From: Mesocentrotus franciscanus
Lineage: Eukaryota > Echinodermata > Echinoidea > Camarodonta > Strongylocentrotidae
Direction: 5' to 3'
DNA: 64,000 nucleotides
Assembly (NCBI GenBank): GCA_037976565.1
Contig: CP137673.1
Location: 5,930,935 to 5,994,934 of the forward strand
Within the stretch, counting starts at the first letter, position 1. Each line of letters starts with the position of its first letter. The position numbers and the translations under genes were made by a program. Shown here in pieces: positions 23,010 to 34,488 of this stretch. The notes beneath the pieces are model-generated. The model ran no database searches. It saw only the letters and a program-made list of their open reading frames with translations, and had not been told where the DNA came from.

Positions 23010-23753
23010 ATATAGCTGATTCTGTCGTAATTAACTTAAAAAGAATACGTACGTACGTGTATACTAATCAAAAAGTTAAAAGTTAGTGTGATGATCAAAT
23101 TAGGGCGGGGCCGGGGGAATCTGGAGGTCAGGTCATAATTACTAACTTTCCTAAAAACAAAGAATATGCACAGGTTGTTTTCACCAGGTTTTACCTCTGA
23201 AAATAATTTTTCCTGCGGAAGTTTAAAATCACTTCTTTCTTGTGTTTCGAATACCAGCTAGGAGCAACTTTTTCCTCCTCGATTGGTGAGTCAAACCTGC
23301 TCACCCGGGTTGAGTTACGTCCGTAAGTTTCTGTTTTTTATGTATTTATTTATATATTTATGTTAATGTTCTTCTTTTTTACCTCTTAATTTGTTGTTAC
23401 TTGATTTTTACCCGTAGCCTATTTGTTTGTTTGGGAGGGTCGGCCGGGGCCGGGGGCCGGGGGCCGGGGGCGGGGAGGTAGAGGCTGGGTGGATGGTGTA
23501 TTGTCAAACTTTCTCGATCTGTCTCTTAGTTATTTTAATATGAATCCTATATGTTTTAACCATTGATATTAGTTTTGGTGGTTTGGTCATGTACGGTGCC
23601 CATTGAATGGCGGTAGGGCACTGGCATTCTTCATTGGCACTTCATAAGTGATTGAAGGACCATAAGCTATTGAAGAAGAGAGCGGCTGCTATTTTCAAAA
23701 CTGCTTTGTCACGTTTATCTTGTTAAAAATTAGGTATTTTATGATACTTTAAG
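23010..23753. other. Upstream region of PSMD10
   Basis: No gene is seen. It holds a G-rich block at 23432-23478 and presumably the PSMD10 promoter. A short uORF (ATG ATA CTT TAA) sits at 23740-23751, just before the start codon. Confidence 0.4.
23432..23478 (+). promoter_or_regulatory. G-quadruplex-prone G tract upstream of PSMD10
   Basis: At least five runs of four or five G separated by CC or C (GGGGCCGGGGGCCGGGGG pattern) lie about 280-320 bp before the PSMD10 start. The sequence meets the usual G4 motif; a function is not shown. Confidence 0.5.
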
Positions 23754-23855
23754 ATGGATACATTTGACATTTGGAAGTTGGCATACGAAGGTGACCTTGG
23801 TGAACTAAGGGTGAGAGCAACGGAGGATAAATCTCTGCTCTTAAAGTTAGACCAG
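23754..23855 (+). CDS. PSMD10: PSMD10 coding exon 1
   Basis: Residues 1-34, first ankyrin helices; donor GACCAG/gtaagc, phase 0. Confidence 0.92.
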
Positions 23856-26800
23856 GTAAGCAGGTAGAGATATCGACATATTATTATTGTAGCCCAACTC
23901 GTTCAATTTTGTGTAAGGTAAGCACTAGTAAGGTTTTAGTTTTACATAATATTGGCGCAATTCAGGAATGACGATGCAATGCAGATATTTCGATCGGAGG
24001 CAGGTTTAATGATTTGGAATTTGAAATGATTGAGTTATAAAGTCTACTTTGATAAAATCAACCGTTTATAATCATAAATCAAGTAACATGTATTTACTAT
24101 TATATGACTGTTAAATTATGACCCACTTGGGCGCTTGTTCAGAAGCATAATAATTTAATATATCCCTACTTTGACCTCGTATTCGTAATAACTGCGGCGT
24201 AGAGATACGCTACTAAAACAGACCTAAAAAACAAGTAAATATTCATCTTTTCTTCAAATAATGGCCATGATTTAAAAGTCATTGTGTTTCTTAACTGTTT
24301 CGTGTCAATTTTCTTATCTTTTGGGGAGTATTTTTCCTAAAAATAAAGACTTATAATATACACTTTCTCACGGGATTCACGGCAAACTGCTGCACAAGAC
24401 ATTTGCATACAGTACCGATGGTGGGGTGCACACGCAACCCACCGTCAGTATGGTATGCAAATGTCTTGTGCAGCAGTTTGCTGTGAGAATGTACATTATA
24501 AGTCTTCATTTTTAGGACAAATACTCCCCAAAAGATAAAATTTACACGAAACAGGTAAGAAACACAACGACTTTTAAATCATGGCCATTATTTAAAGAAA
24601 AGATGAATATTTACTTGTTTTCTAGATCTGTTTTAGTAGCGTATTTCTACGCCGGAGTTACAGGGTCAAAGTAGGGATATGCTTCTGAACAAGCGCCTTA
24701 CTTGGAATGCCGAATGGGAAAGATCTGATGATTCAATTTGAAACAAAGTCAAAGAAACACCAAAGTGACCAAGTTTTTCACGTATTAAACCCAGCCAGAT
24801 TCTTTATAAATGTGAGTAGTACTCTCTGCTCTCATGCACAAAGCTCAGAGTAGAAAACATGAATATATATGTGTACTTAGAAGTTAGATTACCCCAGTAA
24901 CCTTGGCGTTATATCCTGACTTATGGATCCTGTCAAGTATCGACGTAGAAGTAGAAGTAGAATATTCTGTTATCCAGCAATCACCAGCATGTGTCATCGT
25001 TTGACAGGGAAAACAAAATAATCAACCCATTTTGCAGTTTAGCATGCTTACTCCGTAATTACGGTTGATCATAATTTTAAAAATTAAGATCAACCTTGAG
25101 GCATAGCTATGTACACAATTGCACAGAACATTTTTTTTTTTAGAATAACGTGTCTTATTTGTCATCTTGATCATTATTTTACAGAGTGATCGTATGCCCC
25201 TTCACTGGGCAGCATCTGGATCAAAGTTTGAGGTTGTCCAGTATCTGTTGGAAAATGGAGTTCCAGTCAATGTATCAGATGATGTAAGTGTTTGACTCTG
25301 TTTTGCCTTGTTAAACAGAACCTTTAAGGGATTGTTTGCATTATATAAGTCCAATTTATCCTCTCCTTCCGCTTACCTCACGACTTCTCCCTCTTTCCAC
25401 ACATCTTTGTCTATTTTCCTGTCCCAGTCTGAACCATCTCTGCCATCCTTCACTGTCTATCCCTACCGCTCTCCCTCTTTTCTCTATCTAAATGTTCCAT
25501 TGAAAAGGATATAATATTCCCCTATTCTCATTGTTTCTTTTCCTGAGCGAAGAAGAAGAAGAAGAATGAGAAGGAGTAGAAGAAGGAGAAGAAGAAGAAG
25601 AAGGATAAGAAGACAAATAACAAGAACAACAAGAACAACAAGGAGGAGGAGGAGGAGAAGAACAAGAACAAGAACAAGAAGAACAAGAACAAGAACAAGG
25701 AAAAAAGAGGAGGAAAAGGAAGAAAAAGAAGAACAAGAGGAAAAAGAAGAAGATGATATTGATGAAAAAAGAGGAAGAGAAGAAACAAGTGATAACAAAG
25801 ACACAAGCAGAGAGTTTTTATGCTCTTGAAAGCTTGAGATGTGCTCTGGTGAAACTCTTATTAAATAGGATCTCTGCAAGGTATTTCACTTTGACAGTAA
25901 GCAACAACAACAAAAAAGCCCCTTATAACAAAAAATTATTTTTACAATCTTACATCTTCATCTCTCTTCTTTATGCTTCCTTTCTCCCACATACTTCTTA
26001 CTTAGCTGTCCTTTCCGTATGTGTAATATCTCTTACCTTTATTTAGATTTTTCTTCCTTTTCTTCTGTCAATGTATTTGAGCATAACTACTCTCTTTGTG
26101 CACTCTGAAATGATGAAAACAAAACTTCACCACTCCAAAATATAGCCTACCAAAATATGAAAATCTTAACCCTTGCCAACTCTTTACACATAATTCTGCT
26201 TTTTCTAATAGACATTTAAATACAGATTAGATCTGCTATGAAGTTATTGTTCAGGCATAATTGTAACATACTAACATACTGGTTAGATGTGTAAATGAAA
26301 TAAGACAAGTAGATGAATCAACTGTTAGTTTGAACTCGGCATGTTTATGTTTTATTCAGCTTCTTCTATCAGCGTATATCTGTCGAATCTAGCAGTCTAT
26401 TTCTGCTTCCGCATTCTATGGTATCTTAGAACACTACAATAATGTTTATTGTGAGTTGTTTCTTTACTTGTGAATGCAAAATATTTTCATTAAAAATTTG
26501 TGAAGATTAAAAAAAACATTTTTTTTTTTTGCAGTCACTTTGGAGTCCTTTGCACATTGCAGCATCAGTTGGTCATGCAGGTATTGTCTCTGCTCTGATT
26601 GGTCAGAATGCTGAAGTCAATGCAACCAATCATACGGGGCAGACACCTCTCCATTACTCCTCATCAAGAAAAAGGGTTGAGGTAAGGATTTGCATAATTA
26701 TTGTGAGAGGCAGGAGAGTGTTAACTATATTCTTTAACAAAGAAGTAATGCCCTTCTAGCTCCAAACAGATGATATTACATTGTATCTCAACCTCTCCAC

Positions 26801-29169
26801 AAACATTCACATTCCCAAGGTATTCCAAGTTCATATTCAATGTAGCATCATCAATAGTATTATTTTATTACTCCGTGCACACACTCAGTCTGACTTGCAT
26901 GTATGCCACCAGGAGTAATGAGGGGGGTGATGTGCCCTAGTGTGCTCCATCAAGGTCCATCTAGTACATGTATGTGTGCTGTATTCTGTTCATGATATTC
27001 GTTTGCATTTTGATATTGTTTCAATTAAATGTTCCTGAGCATTTATTCTGGACCACTTTTCATCTCGATGATGGTTCCACCCTCCTCCTGGTCCATTGAA
27101 TTTAGCTTTTCCTGATGGAATCTTCACCATACTCTCATGATGAAAATTTTGTAAAGCACATATCCACCATGCAAGGAGCTCAAGGCGCTCCAATATTACC
27201 CTGGCTCTGCTAGGCTTCCGTTTTCCGTGCTCAGAGACATAGCATTGAATGGATTCCTTCCAACTGGTACCCATGCAATACCTGGGTGGAGAGAGGCAAA
27301 TGTAGATTATGCAGGAGAGTGGAGATTTATTGCTGGTTTTGAGAAGGCAAACCACATAAGATTGATGCTCTGTCTTCCAGGTGACAGAGATCCTTTTGGA
27401 CCATGGAGCTGATCCAATCATCAGTGATGAGAATGGGGCCACGCCCCTCCACCGTGCTGCCTCCAGAGGAAACTTAGAAATCGTCAAACTCCTCCTCCAG
27501 TTCAACTGCAGAGTGGATGCAACAGATAAACAAGGAAACACTCCATTGTAAGTGATAACCTCAAACTTAATCAAAATAATTTTCATTGGTTATCATTAAA
27601 GGAATTATATTGACTACATGCTTGGATGATAGATATTTAAATAAAACATGGGACAGATACATTTGTTTATGACCTAATTATAATGAATGCGAAAAATGAG
27701 GGGTTTGTTATGATATGAATTTTCTCAATTTCTTATATCTTTTAGAAACCAATATTTCTAATCCCAGTATCCAGCATAAGAATAAGATGATTATTTACCG
27801 ATATGTACTGTAAACATATTTTACTCTTTTGGTTGTAATATTTGCTGATTGACATGTAAAGAATACTTTATGAAAAATTGTAAATTTTTTGATTGTTATT
27901 AGAGCTTCTACATTCCAACAACATTTGTCCATATTAAGACATAGTCATTGTCTTTTTTATGTTATATCATTTTAATCTATGTATCTTCTTCCCTCTCAGA
28001 CATCTAGCCTGTGAGGAGGAGAGAACCGAGGAAGCTGTGGCCCTCGTAGAACATGGTGCAAGTCTTGAAATATTGAACAAGGTCAGTTTGGTATACACTC
28101 CCACTGTAGGCTACTCAAAGTGAAGAAAACAATATTTAGCCCAATATCATCCATTCATTTTTAACCCATTGCATACTGGAATCGGATGGCTCCTATATTA
28201 AACCTATTGGGAATATGAGAATTCAATAGTCAATGGGTTAAAACATCTTTTAAAGGACAGAGTATAGTAGTTTGATAGGCCTCTTCTTTCCTCACTTATT
28301 CGATTGTGACATGTTTATATTGTTACACAATTCCAATTCAATGTTTTTATTTAACAAGGTTAAATAATAACTGGTAGGCATCATTTAGTACCTCATAGCA
28401 ATAATAATTTAAGTTAAAGGTAAAGACCAGTTTTGGAAACGCCCCTCTTTCCAAAAAATGAAATGGAAGCTCTCATTACCAATTATGTGAAAGGATATGT
28501 TTTGACTAATACATGATGATACAAATTTTGCAAGCCGGGAAAGTCGGGAAACCGCCTACTAATTGATATATTTGGTAAATTATTATATCTATTGGGACCA
28601 AATAGATATCGCGCACGTGGACGCGTAGTCCCATATACATCTTTCTGTGTACAGTGCTTGTAACTTTACCAAGACTGGGCCAAATTTCTTATCATTTTGA
28701 TGATTCCAGAACCTTGCAGTACACACCAATACTTATATGCTAGATGATCAACCTTTTCTGATCGATTCCACAACGTTTCTTCACAATGCAATCGCATGAC
28801 CAGAACTGGTCTTTATTTTTAAATAAATAGATTGTAATAGAAAAGAATGAGGTAAGAATAAGTAAGATAAGAATAAAGAGAATACCACAATATTTATTGA
28901 GCTTTTCATAAGTTTGAGGGGGTGGAGGAGGGGAGCAATGACAAGTTATTCTGCATGAAAGCCTTGGGGATAATACTGGAAATATTCCCAGAATTAAAGC
29001 ACATTTCTTTCTAAATTCAAATTGTGAATTTTCAATGTGCATCAATTTCCAGAGCTATTTGATTTCTAATTGATTCCATTTATTTTTCTTTCTTTTTTAG
29101 GAGGAGAAGACGCCCCTTGCCTTGGCACCGGCAGGGTTAGCAAGGTCTTTGAAGAGATTAAAAGAATAG
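23754..29169 (+). CDS. PSMD10: PSMD10 / gankyrin homolog, ankyrin-repeat proteasome chaperone (6 coding exons)
   Basis: The spliced CDS is 23754-23855, 25185-25283, 26535-26681, 27381-27547, 28000-28081 and 29101-29169: 666 nt, 221 aa (human 226). Gankyrin is an assembly chaperone that binds the ATPase Rpt3/PSMC4 during building of the 19S base, and in vertebrates also binds RB1, CDK4 and MDM2. The protein is almost wholly ankyrin repeats; (T/S/M)PLH or TPLA landmarks occur at about residues 38, 71, 104, 137, 170 and 203. Family-specific blocks are WSPLHIAAS, GNTPLHLACEEER and the C-terminal NKEEKTPLALAPAGL. The N-terminal LAYEGDLGELR matches the capping helices. The start follows an in-frame stop (TAAG ATG). 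It is divergent from SNU13. Confidence 0.95.
24129..24697. mobile_element. Inverted dimer of the SNU13-intron element, in PSMD10 intron 1
   Basis: Two arms (about 24129-24398 and 24440-24697) are reverse complements around a short GC-rich centre. Both outer ends read GCGCTTGTTCAGAAGCAT. ACTTGG occurs just outside on each side. The arms are homologous to 19780-20027 and 20389-20478 in SNU13 intron 1. Confidence 0.8.
25185..25283 (+). CDS. PSMD10: PSMD10 coding exon 2
   Basis: Residues 35-67, one ankyrin unit (MPLHWAASGS, VQYLLENGVPVN). Acceptor attttacag, donor GATGAT/gtaagt. Confidence 0.95.
25550..25800. repeat. (GAA)n/(AAC)n purine-rich tract in PSMD10 intron 2
   Basis: GAAGAAG and AACAAGAAC repeats with GGA interruptions run for about 250 bp on the sense strand. 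The arginine-, lysine-, leucine- and serine-rich frames through it are artefacts. Confidence 0.9.
26535..26681 (+). CDS. PSMD10: PSMD10 coding exon 3
   Basis: Residues 68-116 with WSPLHIAASVG and TPLHYSSSR. Acceptor poly-T then gcag; donor GTTGAG/gtaagg. Confidence 0.95.
27381..27547 (+). CDS. PSMD10: PSMD10 coding exon 4
   Basis: Residues 117-171 plus two bases; includes ATPLHRAASRGNLEIVKLLL. Acceptor tgtcttccag, donor CCATT/gtaagt. Confidence 0.95.
28000..28081 (+). CDS. PSMD10: PSMD10 coding exon 5
   Basis: Residues 172-199 (HLACEEERTEEAVALVEHGA). Acceptor ccctctcag, donor AACAAG/gtcagt. Confidence 0.95.
29101..29169 (+). CDS. PSMD10: PSMD10 coding exon 6 and stop
   Basis: Residues 200-221, EEKTPLALAPAGLARSLKRL then KE-TAG. 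Acceptor ttcttttttag. Confidence 0.95.
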   Translation, partial: EEKTPLALAPAGLARSLKRLKE

Positions 29170-29460
29170 CGCCATCTCATGATGAGAACATATATTTTTG
29201 AAAACATGAACTTGCTGTTGAGCGACAGAGATGTGGAAAAGGATGATGAAGCATTGCATTCACCATTTTTCGGAAAGAAAACTTGCCGTACATGCATTGT
29301 TGGAGAGAGACCTCGACCCTTTGCCTGCTGTGGTAGACTTATGAAACAAACAATGGACTGACACGTGTTTGTGAAACATACAATCTTTATTGGTACACAT
29401 ACTCTAAACAATGTGGCAATTTAAAGTTTCAATCCATAGCAAATAAAGAGTTAACTCAGA
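29170..29460 (+). other. PSMD10 3' UTR
   Basis: The segment runs from the stop to the poly(A) signal AATAAA at 29442-29447 (context AGCAAATAAAGAG). Confidence 0.6.
29442..29447 (+). terminator. Poly(A) signal of PSMD10
   Basis: Canonical AATAAA 273 nt after the stop codon; the first good signal downstream. Confidence 0.6.
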
Positions 29461-30880
29461 AAGCGTAATGATCTGTATTTCTATTTGCTTTTATTTTAGA
29501 GAACTGTTATTACCACTACACATGTGAAAATGTTAAAAATGTAAATGTATTCATGCAAGAGATCCTTTGGATCGAAAAATTGAATCTCCGAATAATTAAG
29601 TAATATTGACTGCCTTCAGAGCAAAACAACATATATTGCCCGAACCAAAGGTGAGTGTGATATATGACAAGTCGTATTGCCCTGAATTAGGCAGTCAATA
29701 TTACTATTATTAACCACATCAGATATCTAGAGCAAACAAGAAACTTTTAATATCTTACTCTTAAATTATAAATGTAAAATACAGTAGCCTATACTGCACA
29801 GGGTTTCCTAGCATGAAAAGTTGCAAAAAACATCGTCAAACCAGGACTGTGAATCCAGTGGTTGGCGAAATTTTTGATACACTGCAAACAGTGTGCCTTG
29901 GGTGTGATTATCATGTCTCAATAAAGTGTGCGCAAAGTGCGCATGTTCTCATACGCGTAATGGATGCGCAATGAAAATTACAAAATACCCGGATGTTGGC
30001 TCTACATTATTGCCCGCTAGTTTAACACGCATTTTGTCGTTGACTTTTCTGATCGGGCAATAATATTTGTTCATTGGTTGACTGTGTATTATTATTGACC
30101 GGCAAATTACACACAAAATCCCATTGACTTTGCTGAGCGGTCAATATGTTTTTCACCTGTACCGTAGTTTTGTTGGCTTTATATCAATTAAACTTCGAGG
30201 GCAATAACATTTGAAAATTGCCCTGCTCAGATGTCTGATACGGTTAATAATATGTAATATCTGGGCCAAAATTGAATATAACACCAACAGAAACAAATCC
30301 CTATCAGTCAAGCTTCAGATGTAAGTAGCATTACACTTGAATTGGAATACTGTTAAAAGATCTTGTTTTGGGGATTTTGGGGTGGGGTTGTAATGGTAAA
30401 TTAGTCTATTCAGAAAGCCATGTTTTGGTGTGATTGTGATCATTCTTGAGTGGGGAAACTAGATAAAGATATGCTCGATATTCTATATAGCATCTGAAGA
30501 GGATGCAGTTATAATCCTACTGCTAACAAAGAAAAAAAGGTGTCTGGAAATGAAATTTATATTCAGCCTGTTTTATTTTTACTGCAAAAAAGAATGGTTA
30601 ACATTCCTCTCATAGTTATTTACTTTGGTAAATAAAATTCTCTGAGCAAGTGCACTGACCAGCCACGTATATATACATATATATTTTCTTTTACTTAACC
30701 ACTTTTTATTACATATAACCAGTAATGGCAACAATAAATGGCTATGTATACAAAATATTATGTAGCTCAGTGTCTCTAGTTGAAAATTACTTCAAAGTTC
30801 AAATTTCATCTGTATTTCTTGTTTCTATTTGATAAATCTAATTTTACATGCATTTTGTGTTTTTGGTATCATCTTATATT
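29461..30880. other. Intergenic stretch, no gene recognised
   Basis: AT-rich. Short repeats of the phrase TTGCCCG/GAGGGCAATA around 29630-30240 suggest a decayed inverted-repeat element (ends near GCAGTCAATATTA at 29690 and its inverse near 29606), but boundaries are unclear. Confidence 0.3.
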
Positions 30881-30894
30881 TCCAAGAACAAATA

Positions 30895-31250
30895 GATTAT
30901 GTACCATTTACAAGACCTTGTTATGCCTTATACACCAGCTCGTAGTCTAAGATCATCACACCAGCATCTTCTTAAGATCCCCAAGCCGCAAGTAGCCTGT
31001 GGTGAGTGGGCCTTTTCAGCTGCAGCACCTTCTCTTTGGAATAATTTACCATTGAATTTGAGAATCATAACTTCCTTAGAGACCTTTAAATCCAAGCTTA
31101 AATCTCATCTTTTTTAACAATATCTTTACTTGGCACTATGACACTCATCCAAACTCTCCTATTCTTCCTATTTTTCTTGTGCGCCTCGGAATAGAATTGT
31201 CTAGATAGACGGCGCTATATAAATGCCTATTATTATTATTATTATTATTC
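30895..31250 (+). mobile_element. 5'-truncated L2/CR1-like non-LTR retrotransposon tail
   Basis: An intact 72-codon frame (30899-31117) encodes the very C-terminus of a non-LTR ORF2: ARSLRSS, AFSAAAPSLWNNLPL and TFKSKLKSHLF in order, the usual signature. It is followed by GGCGCTATATAAATGCC and ATT repeats, the 3' terminus. Most of the reverse transcriptase is missing through 5' truncation. Confidence 0.85.
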
Positions 31251-31384
31251 TTACTATACAGTGCAGTGTTGATAAATGTACAGATGTGTTTGTAATTGCT
31301 AAAAAGGTGAAATGCTTCATTATTTGGGTCTGTTCATTCCTCTATGCATATTTTATATTATTTTTTCCAGTGCTGTTAAACATT

Positions 31385-31985
31385 GATAAGGATAAAATGT
31401 ACAGAGAGAGAAGAGATAGAGAGAGAGGGAGAGAGACAGACAGAGGGGGTGAGAAGTAGAGTAGAGAGATGGGGAGAGAGTCAGGGATAGAGGGTGATTT
31501 GTGAGAGAAAGAGAGCGAGATTAATGGAAAAGAGATGGAATAGAGAGGGGAAGAGTTATTGAAGGGGAAAGAAATAAAGGAAGAATTTCGAGAGAGAAGT
31601 GAGGGGGATCTAGGGGAGAAAAGTAAAGATGAAAAGAAAGAAATGGAGAATAGTTGGAAGAGAGAGGGGAAGAGTTATAGAAGGAGAAAGATATAAAGGA
31701 AGAATTTAGAGAGAGGAGATCAAGGGGAGAAAAGTAAAGATAGAAAGAAAGAAATGGAGAATAGATGGAAGAGTTATAGAAGGAGAATGATATATGAAGG
31801 AAGAATTTAGAGAGGAGATCAAGGGGAGAAATTAAAGTAAAGATGAAAAGAAAGAAATGGAGAATAGATGGAAGAGAGAGGGGAAAGAGTTATAAAAAGA
31901 GAAAGAGATATAAAGGAAGAATTTAGAGAGAAAAGAGGGGATTAAGGGGAGAAAAGTAAAAATGGAAAGAGGAAATGGAGAATAG
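31385..31985. repeat. GA-rich minisatellite, left part
   Basis: GAGAGA-rich sequence becomes a tandem array of about 105-120-bp units; ATGGAGAATAG recurs at about 31642, 31754, 31857 and 31975. Similar sequence resumes at about 32735 after the retrotransposon insert. Confidence 0.85.
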
Positions 31986-32733
31986 ATGAAAGAGATTGGG
32001 GGAGTGAAGAAGACTTCCCATTTAAATTATTGTAATATTGTTTGGGGTTTCACTTCAAAAAGAAATATTGAACGAATTTATAAATTACAGAAACGTGGGA
32101 TTCGCCTTATTACACACTCTTCTTATCTGTCTCAACCTCTACCATTATTTAAAAAAATGCAAGTCCTAGCTATCCATGATTTATTAACCTTAAATACTGC
32201 AATGTTCATGTTTAATCTGTCTAATAAACTTCTTCCAAAGATTTATGCTGATTATTTTACTTTGAATTATTCCATTCATAATTACAATACTAGAAATGCT
32301 CAAAATATCCACCTTCATATCAATAACTCAAAATTCAATTTTTTACAATGGACCAATTATTTGGAATAACCTCCCAACCAATCTCAAGAATAGTAAGACC
32401 GTAAAACAGTTCAAACGATTAGTTAAAAAACACCTACTGAACTCATAAATGATGAATATTTTGTTGTTTCCTATCTTTTCTTCCTTATCAATTTTTTTAT
32501 TTTAATTTTAATTTTGATGTTTTTGTTATGTTTCTCCCCTGTTTATAATTGTTGATATTTTCTTACAATGTATAATCCGTTATGTATATACTTGTTAAGG
32601 GGTCATTTTTAATAAGCCTATTAGTGCTTTTTTATGATCCCGCCACTACTATTCATATGTATATGTTATTGATTTGTAAATTGTTTTTAAAGTGGAAATA
32701 AAATTGAATTGAATTGAATTGAATTGAATTGAG
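31986..32733 (+). mobile_element. 5'-truncated non-LTR retrotransposon with (GAATT)n tail
   Basis: The frame 31986-32369 encodes the reverse transcriptase C-terminal region: HLNYCNIVWG, LQKRGIRLITHS, PLFKKMQVL and YNTRNAQN. A frame change near 32340 leads to WNNLPTNLKNSKT and FKRLVKKHLL (about 32358-32447). After an AT-rich 3' UTR it ends in five GAATT repeats (about 32705-32733). It is degenerate and sits inside the GA-rich minisatellite. Confidence 0.85.
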
Positions 32734-32734
32734 T

Positions 32735-32885
32735 TAAAGAGGGGGAAGATATAGTGGAGAGAATAGAGAAAATTGGAGGGTAGGATAGAGAAAAGATGGA
32801 GAGCAAAGTTAATGAGATGATGGGAGGGAGGTGTATAGATTAAAAGAGAGAAAGAAAGCAACTGAGTGACTGATAGAGAGATTTA
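32735..32885. repeat. GA-rich minisatellite, right part
   Basis: GAGTTAAAGAGGGGGAAG and related AGAGA-rich sequence resume after the inserted retrotransposon. Confidence 0.75.
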
Positions 32886-33208
32886 ATGATATTTCAAATA
32901 TATTCCCTGATACACGATGATATTAAACCTTCAATGGTACATTTACATGTAGTAATCTAATTTCATAGATTAACGGTTTTGAGGGCTGGGCCTTAATTAA
33001 CAATTAATAAGAAAATATATGGAAACAAGGAATAAACAGAAAAATGAATTTTCAATAAAAATATAAAAAAGCATAGGCATACGACAAACAAAACCAACAA
33101 CACCAATAACAACAACCACAAAACGCCAAAATAAACCAAACAAAAACAAACAAACCAAGGAACATGGGGTTAATTTCTTTTTCTGGAGACTAATGATTGA
33201 TGACAGCC

Positions 33209-33744
33209 TAATGCCTAGGTCTCATCTGCTCAACGACTAGAAAACGGCGGCCGTAGGCCCCCGAAATCGAAAGAACCTGCGGCGGCCGCAGAGTATCTGC
33301 GGTGGCCTCGGGGGCACTTTACAGGCCGTACGGGTCGCCGGGGGATTAAAGCGCGGAGTTATAACTTTTTTCATCTCTAGCTTCGCCCTAGCAATTAGAC
33401 AATTAGACACACCGTAGCCATGCCGTAGAGCGGTTCCACGGCGATAATACGTCGGGCGTACGGTGGCATATTTGCGGCTACCTTGCGTCTGCCTTGGTAT
33501 TTGTCAAACACCTAAGACCGCCGCGGGGATGGCATAAGGCGACCGTGCGTCAATACCTCAAAGGCCGTACGGCAGCCGCAGGTCTCCACAAATTCAAAAT
33601 ACGCCGTGCGGCTACCCTAGCGTTTGTGACTGCTACGTACAGTATGTGACCGTGGGAATGCTGCGGCGGCCCTATAATTGCTATTGCATGGCCGTAGATA
33701 TTTTCGACCCCACGGCCACCGCGGTAAATGTGACCTAGGCATTA
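33209..33744. mobile_element. GC-rich inverted-repeat element
   Basis: Ends TAATGCCTAGGTC and GACCTAGGCATTA are inverted. The interior is strongly GC-rich in an AT-rich neighbourhood and repeats the motifs CCGTACGG, GCGGCCGC, GGCCGTA and CCGCGG in both orientations. No frame of note. It lies about 600 bp upstream of the SLC26A11 TATA-like site. Confidence 0.65.
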
Positions 33745-34347
33745 ATTAATTTTTAAACTCTTCAATGTCGTATGATGTACATCAACTGCTTCATATAGCA
33801 CCAAGTATGTTCAACACAAAACATTGAAATGTCATACTATAGTCTATCAATTACGAGATTCATGATATTTTATTTAACCATGTCCATCAAAAACATACAA
33901 AAAATATTACAAAATACAGTATGGAAAATGAAAAGAACCACAAGAAAAGCAAATGCTTTTGAGGAATGGCCCTGAAAGAGAGGGGGGATCTTTTTTTTTC
34001 CATTAGAGGTTAAAATTATTTCCACGAACATGCCATTGATTTTAGATTCAGTTTCACAAAATGTATCCGCCAATTAAGTCATGATCCTATTTCATGTTTC
34101 TCTTTATGTTTTTGGCTGTCAATAAAAACATAAATACGAAGGAGAAAAAAGGTCATGATCCTGTGTAATGCACCAGTATTACGGTGGCGCCAGCTACAGC
34201 TTTTTGCATTTTTTACCACCTGTTACCTTCTCGCATGCCGCCAGGCAAGCAAGTGCGCCACCTTACCATTGTGCGTACCACTCTCCATGCAATAGGCTTG
34301 GCTAGCTGAGACCGATAAAGACGAGCCCGCTGATTGCACAAGGTGCT

Positions 34348-34355
34348 TATAAATA
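34348..34355 (+). promoter_or_regulatory. TATA-like box of SLC26A11
   Basis: TATAAATA about 25-30 bp before the presumed start of the leader exon. A CRE-like AACGTCATC lies at about 34450 inside the leader. Inferred from position only. Confidence 0.35.
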
Positions 34356-34377
34356 AAAACAGTCGATAAGTGAACTA

Positions 34378-34488
34378 TTGATCGGGCTCCTATTGTGACT
34401 GTAATAGGTTTTTAAAGCTGAAACCAGGCTCTTCGGTGGGGATTATTATAACGTCATCATTTTGGAAAAGGACAAGATATATTACAAG
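34378..34488 (+). other. SLC26A11: Probable non-coding leader exon of SLC26A11
   Basis: Sequence ending ATTACAAG/gtaagtgt is a strong donor with no downstream exon candidate except the one at 39301. The 5' limit is guessed from the TATA-like site. The presumed intron (34489-39300) is rich in repeats. Confidence 0.4.

Noticed and set aside
25484..25879. 131-residue leucine/serine-rich frame and overlapping arginine-rich frames
   Set aside because: They read the GAA/AAC-rich tract in PSMD10 intron 2 and have no domain.
26990..27586. 198-residue minus-strand open frame
   Set aside because: Antisense to PSMD10 exon 4, with no homology that I recognise; the sense strand explains the conservation.
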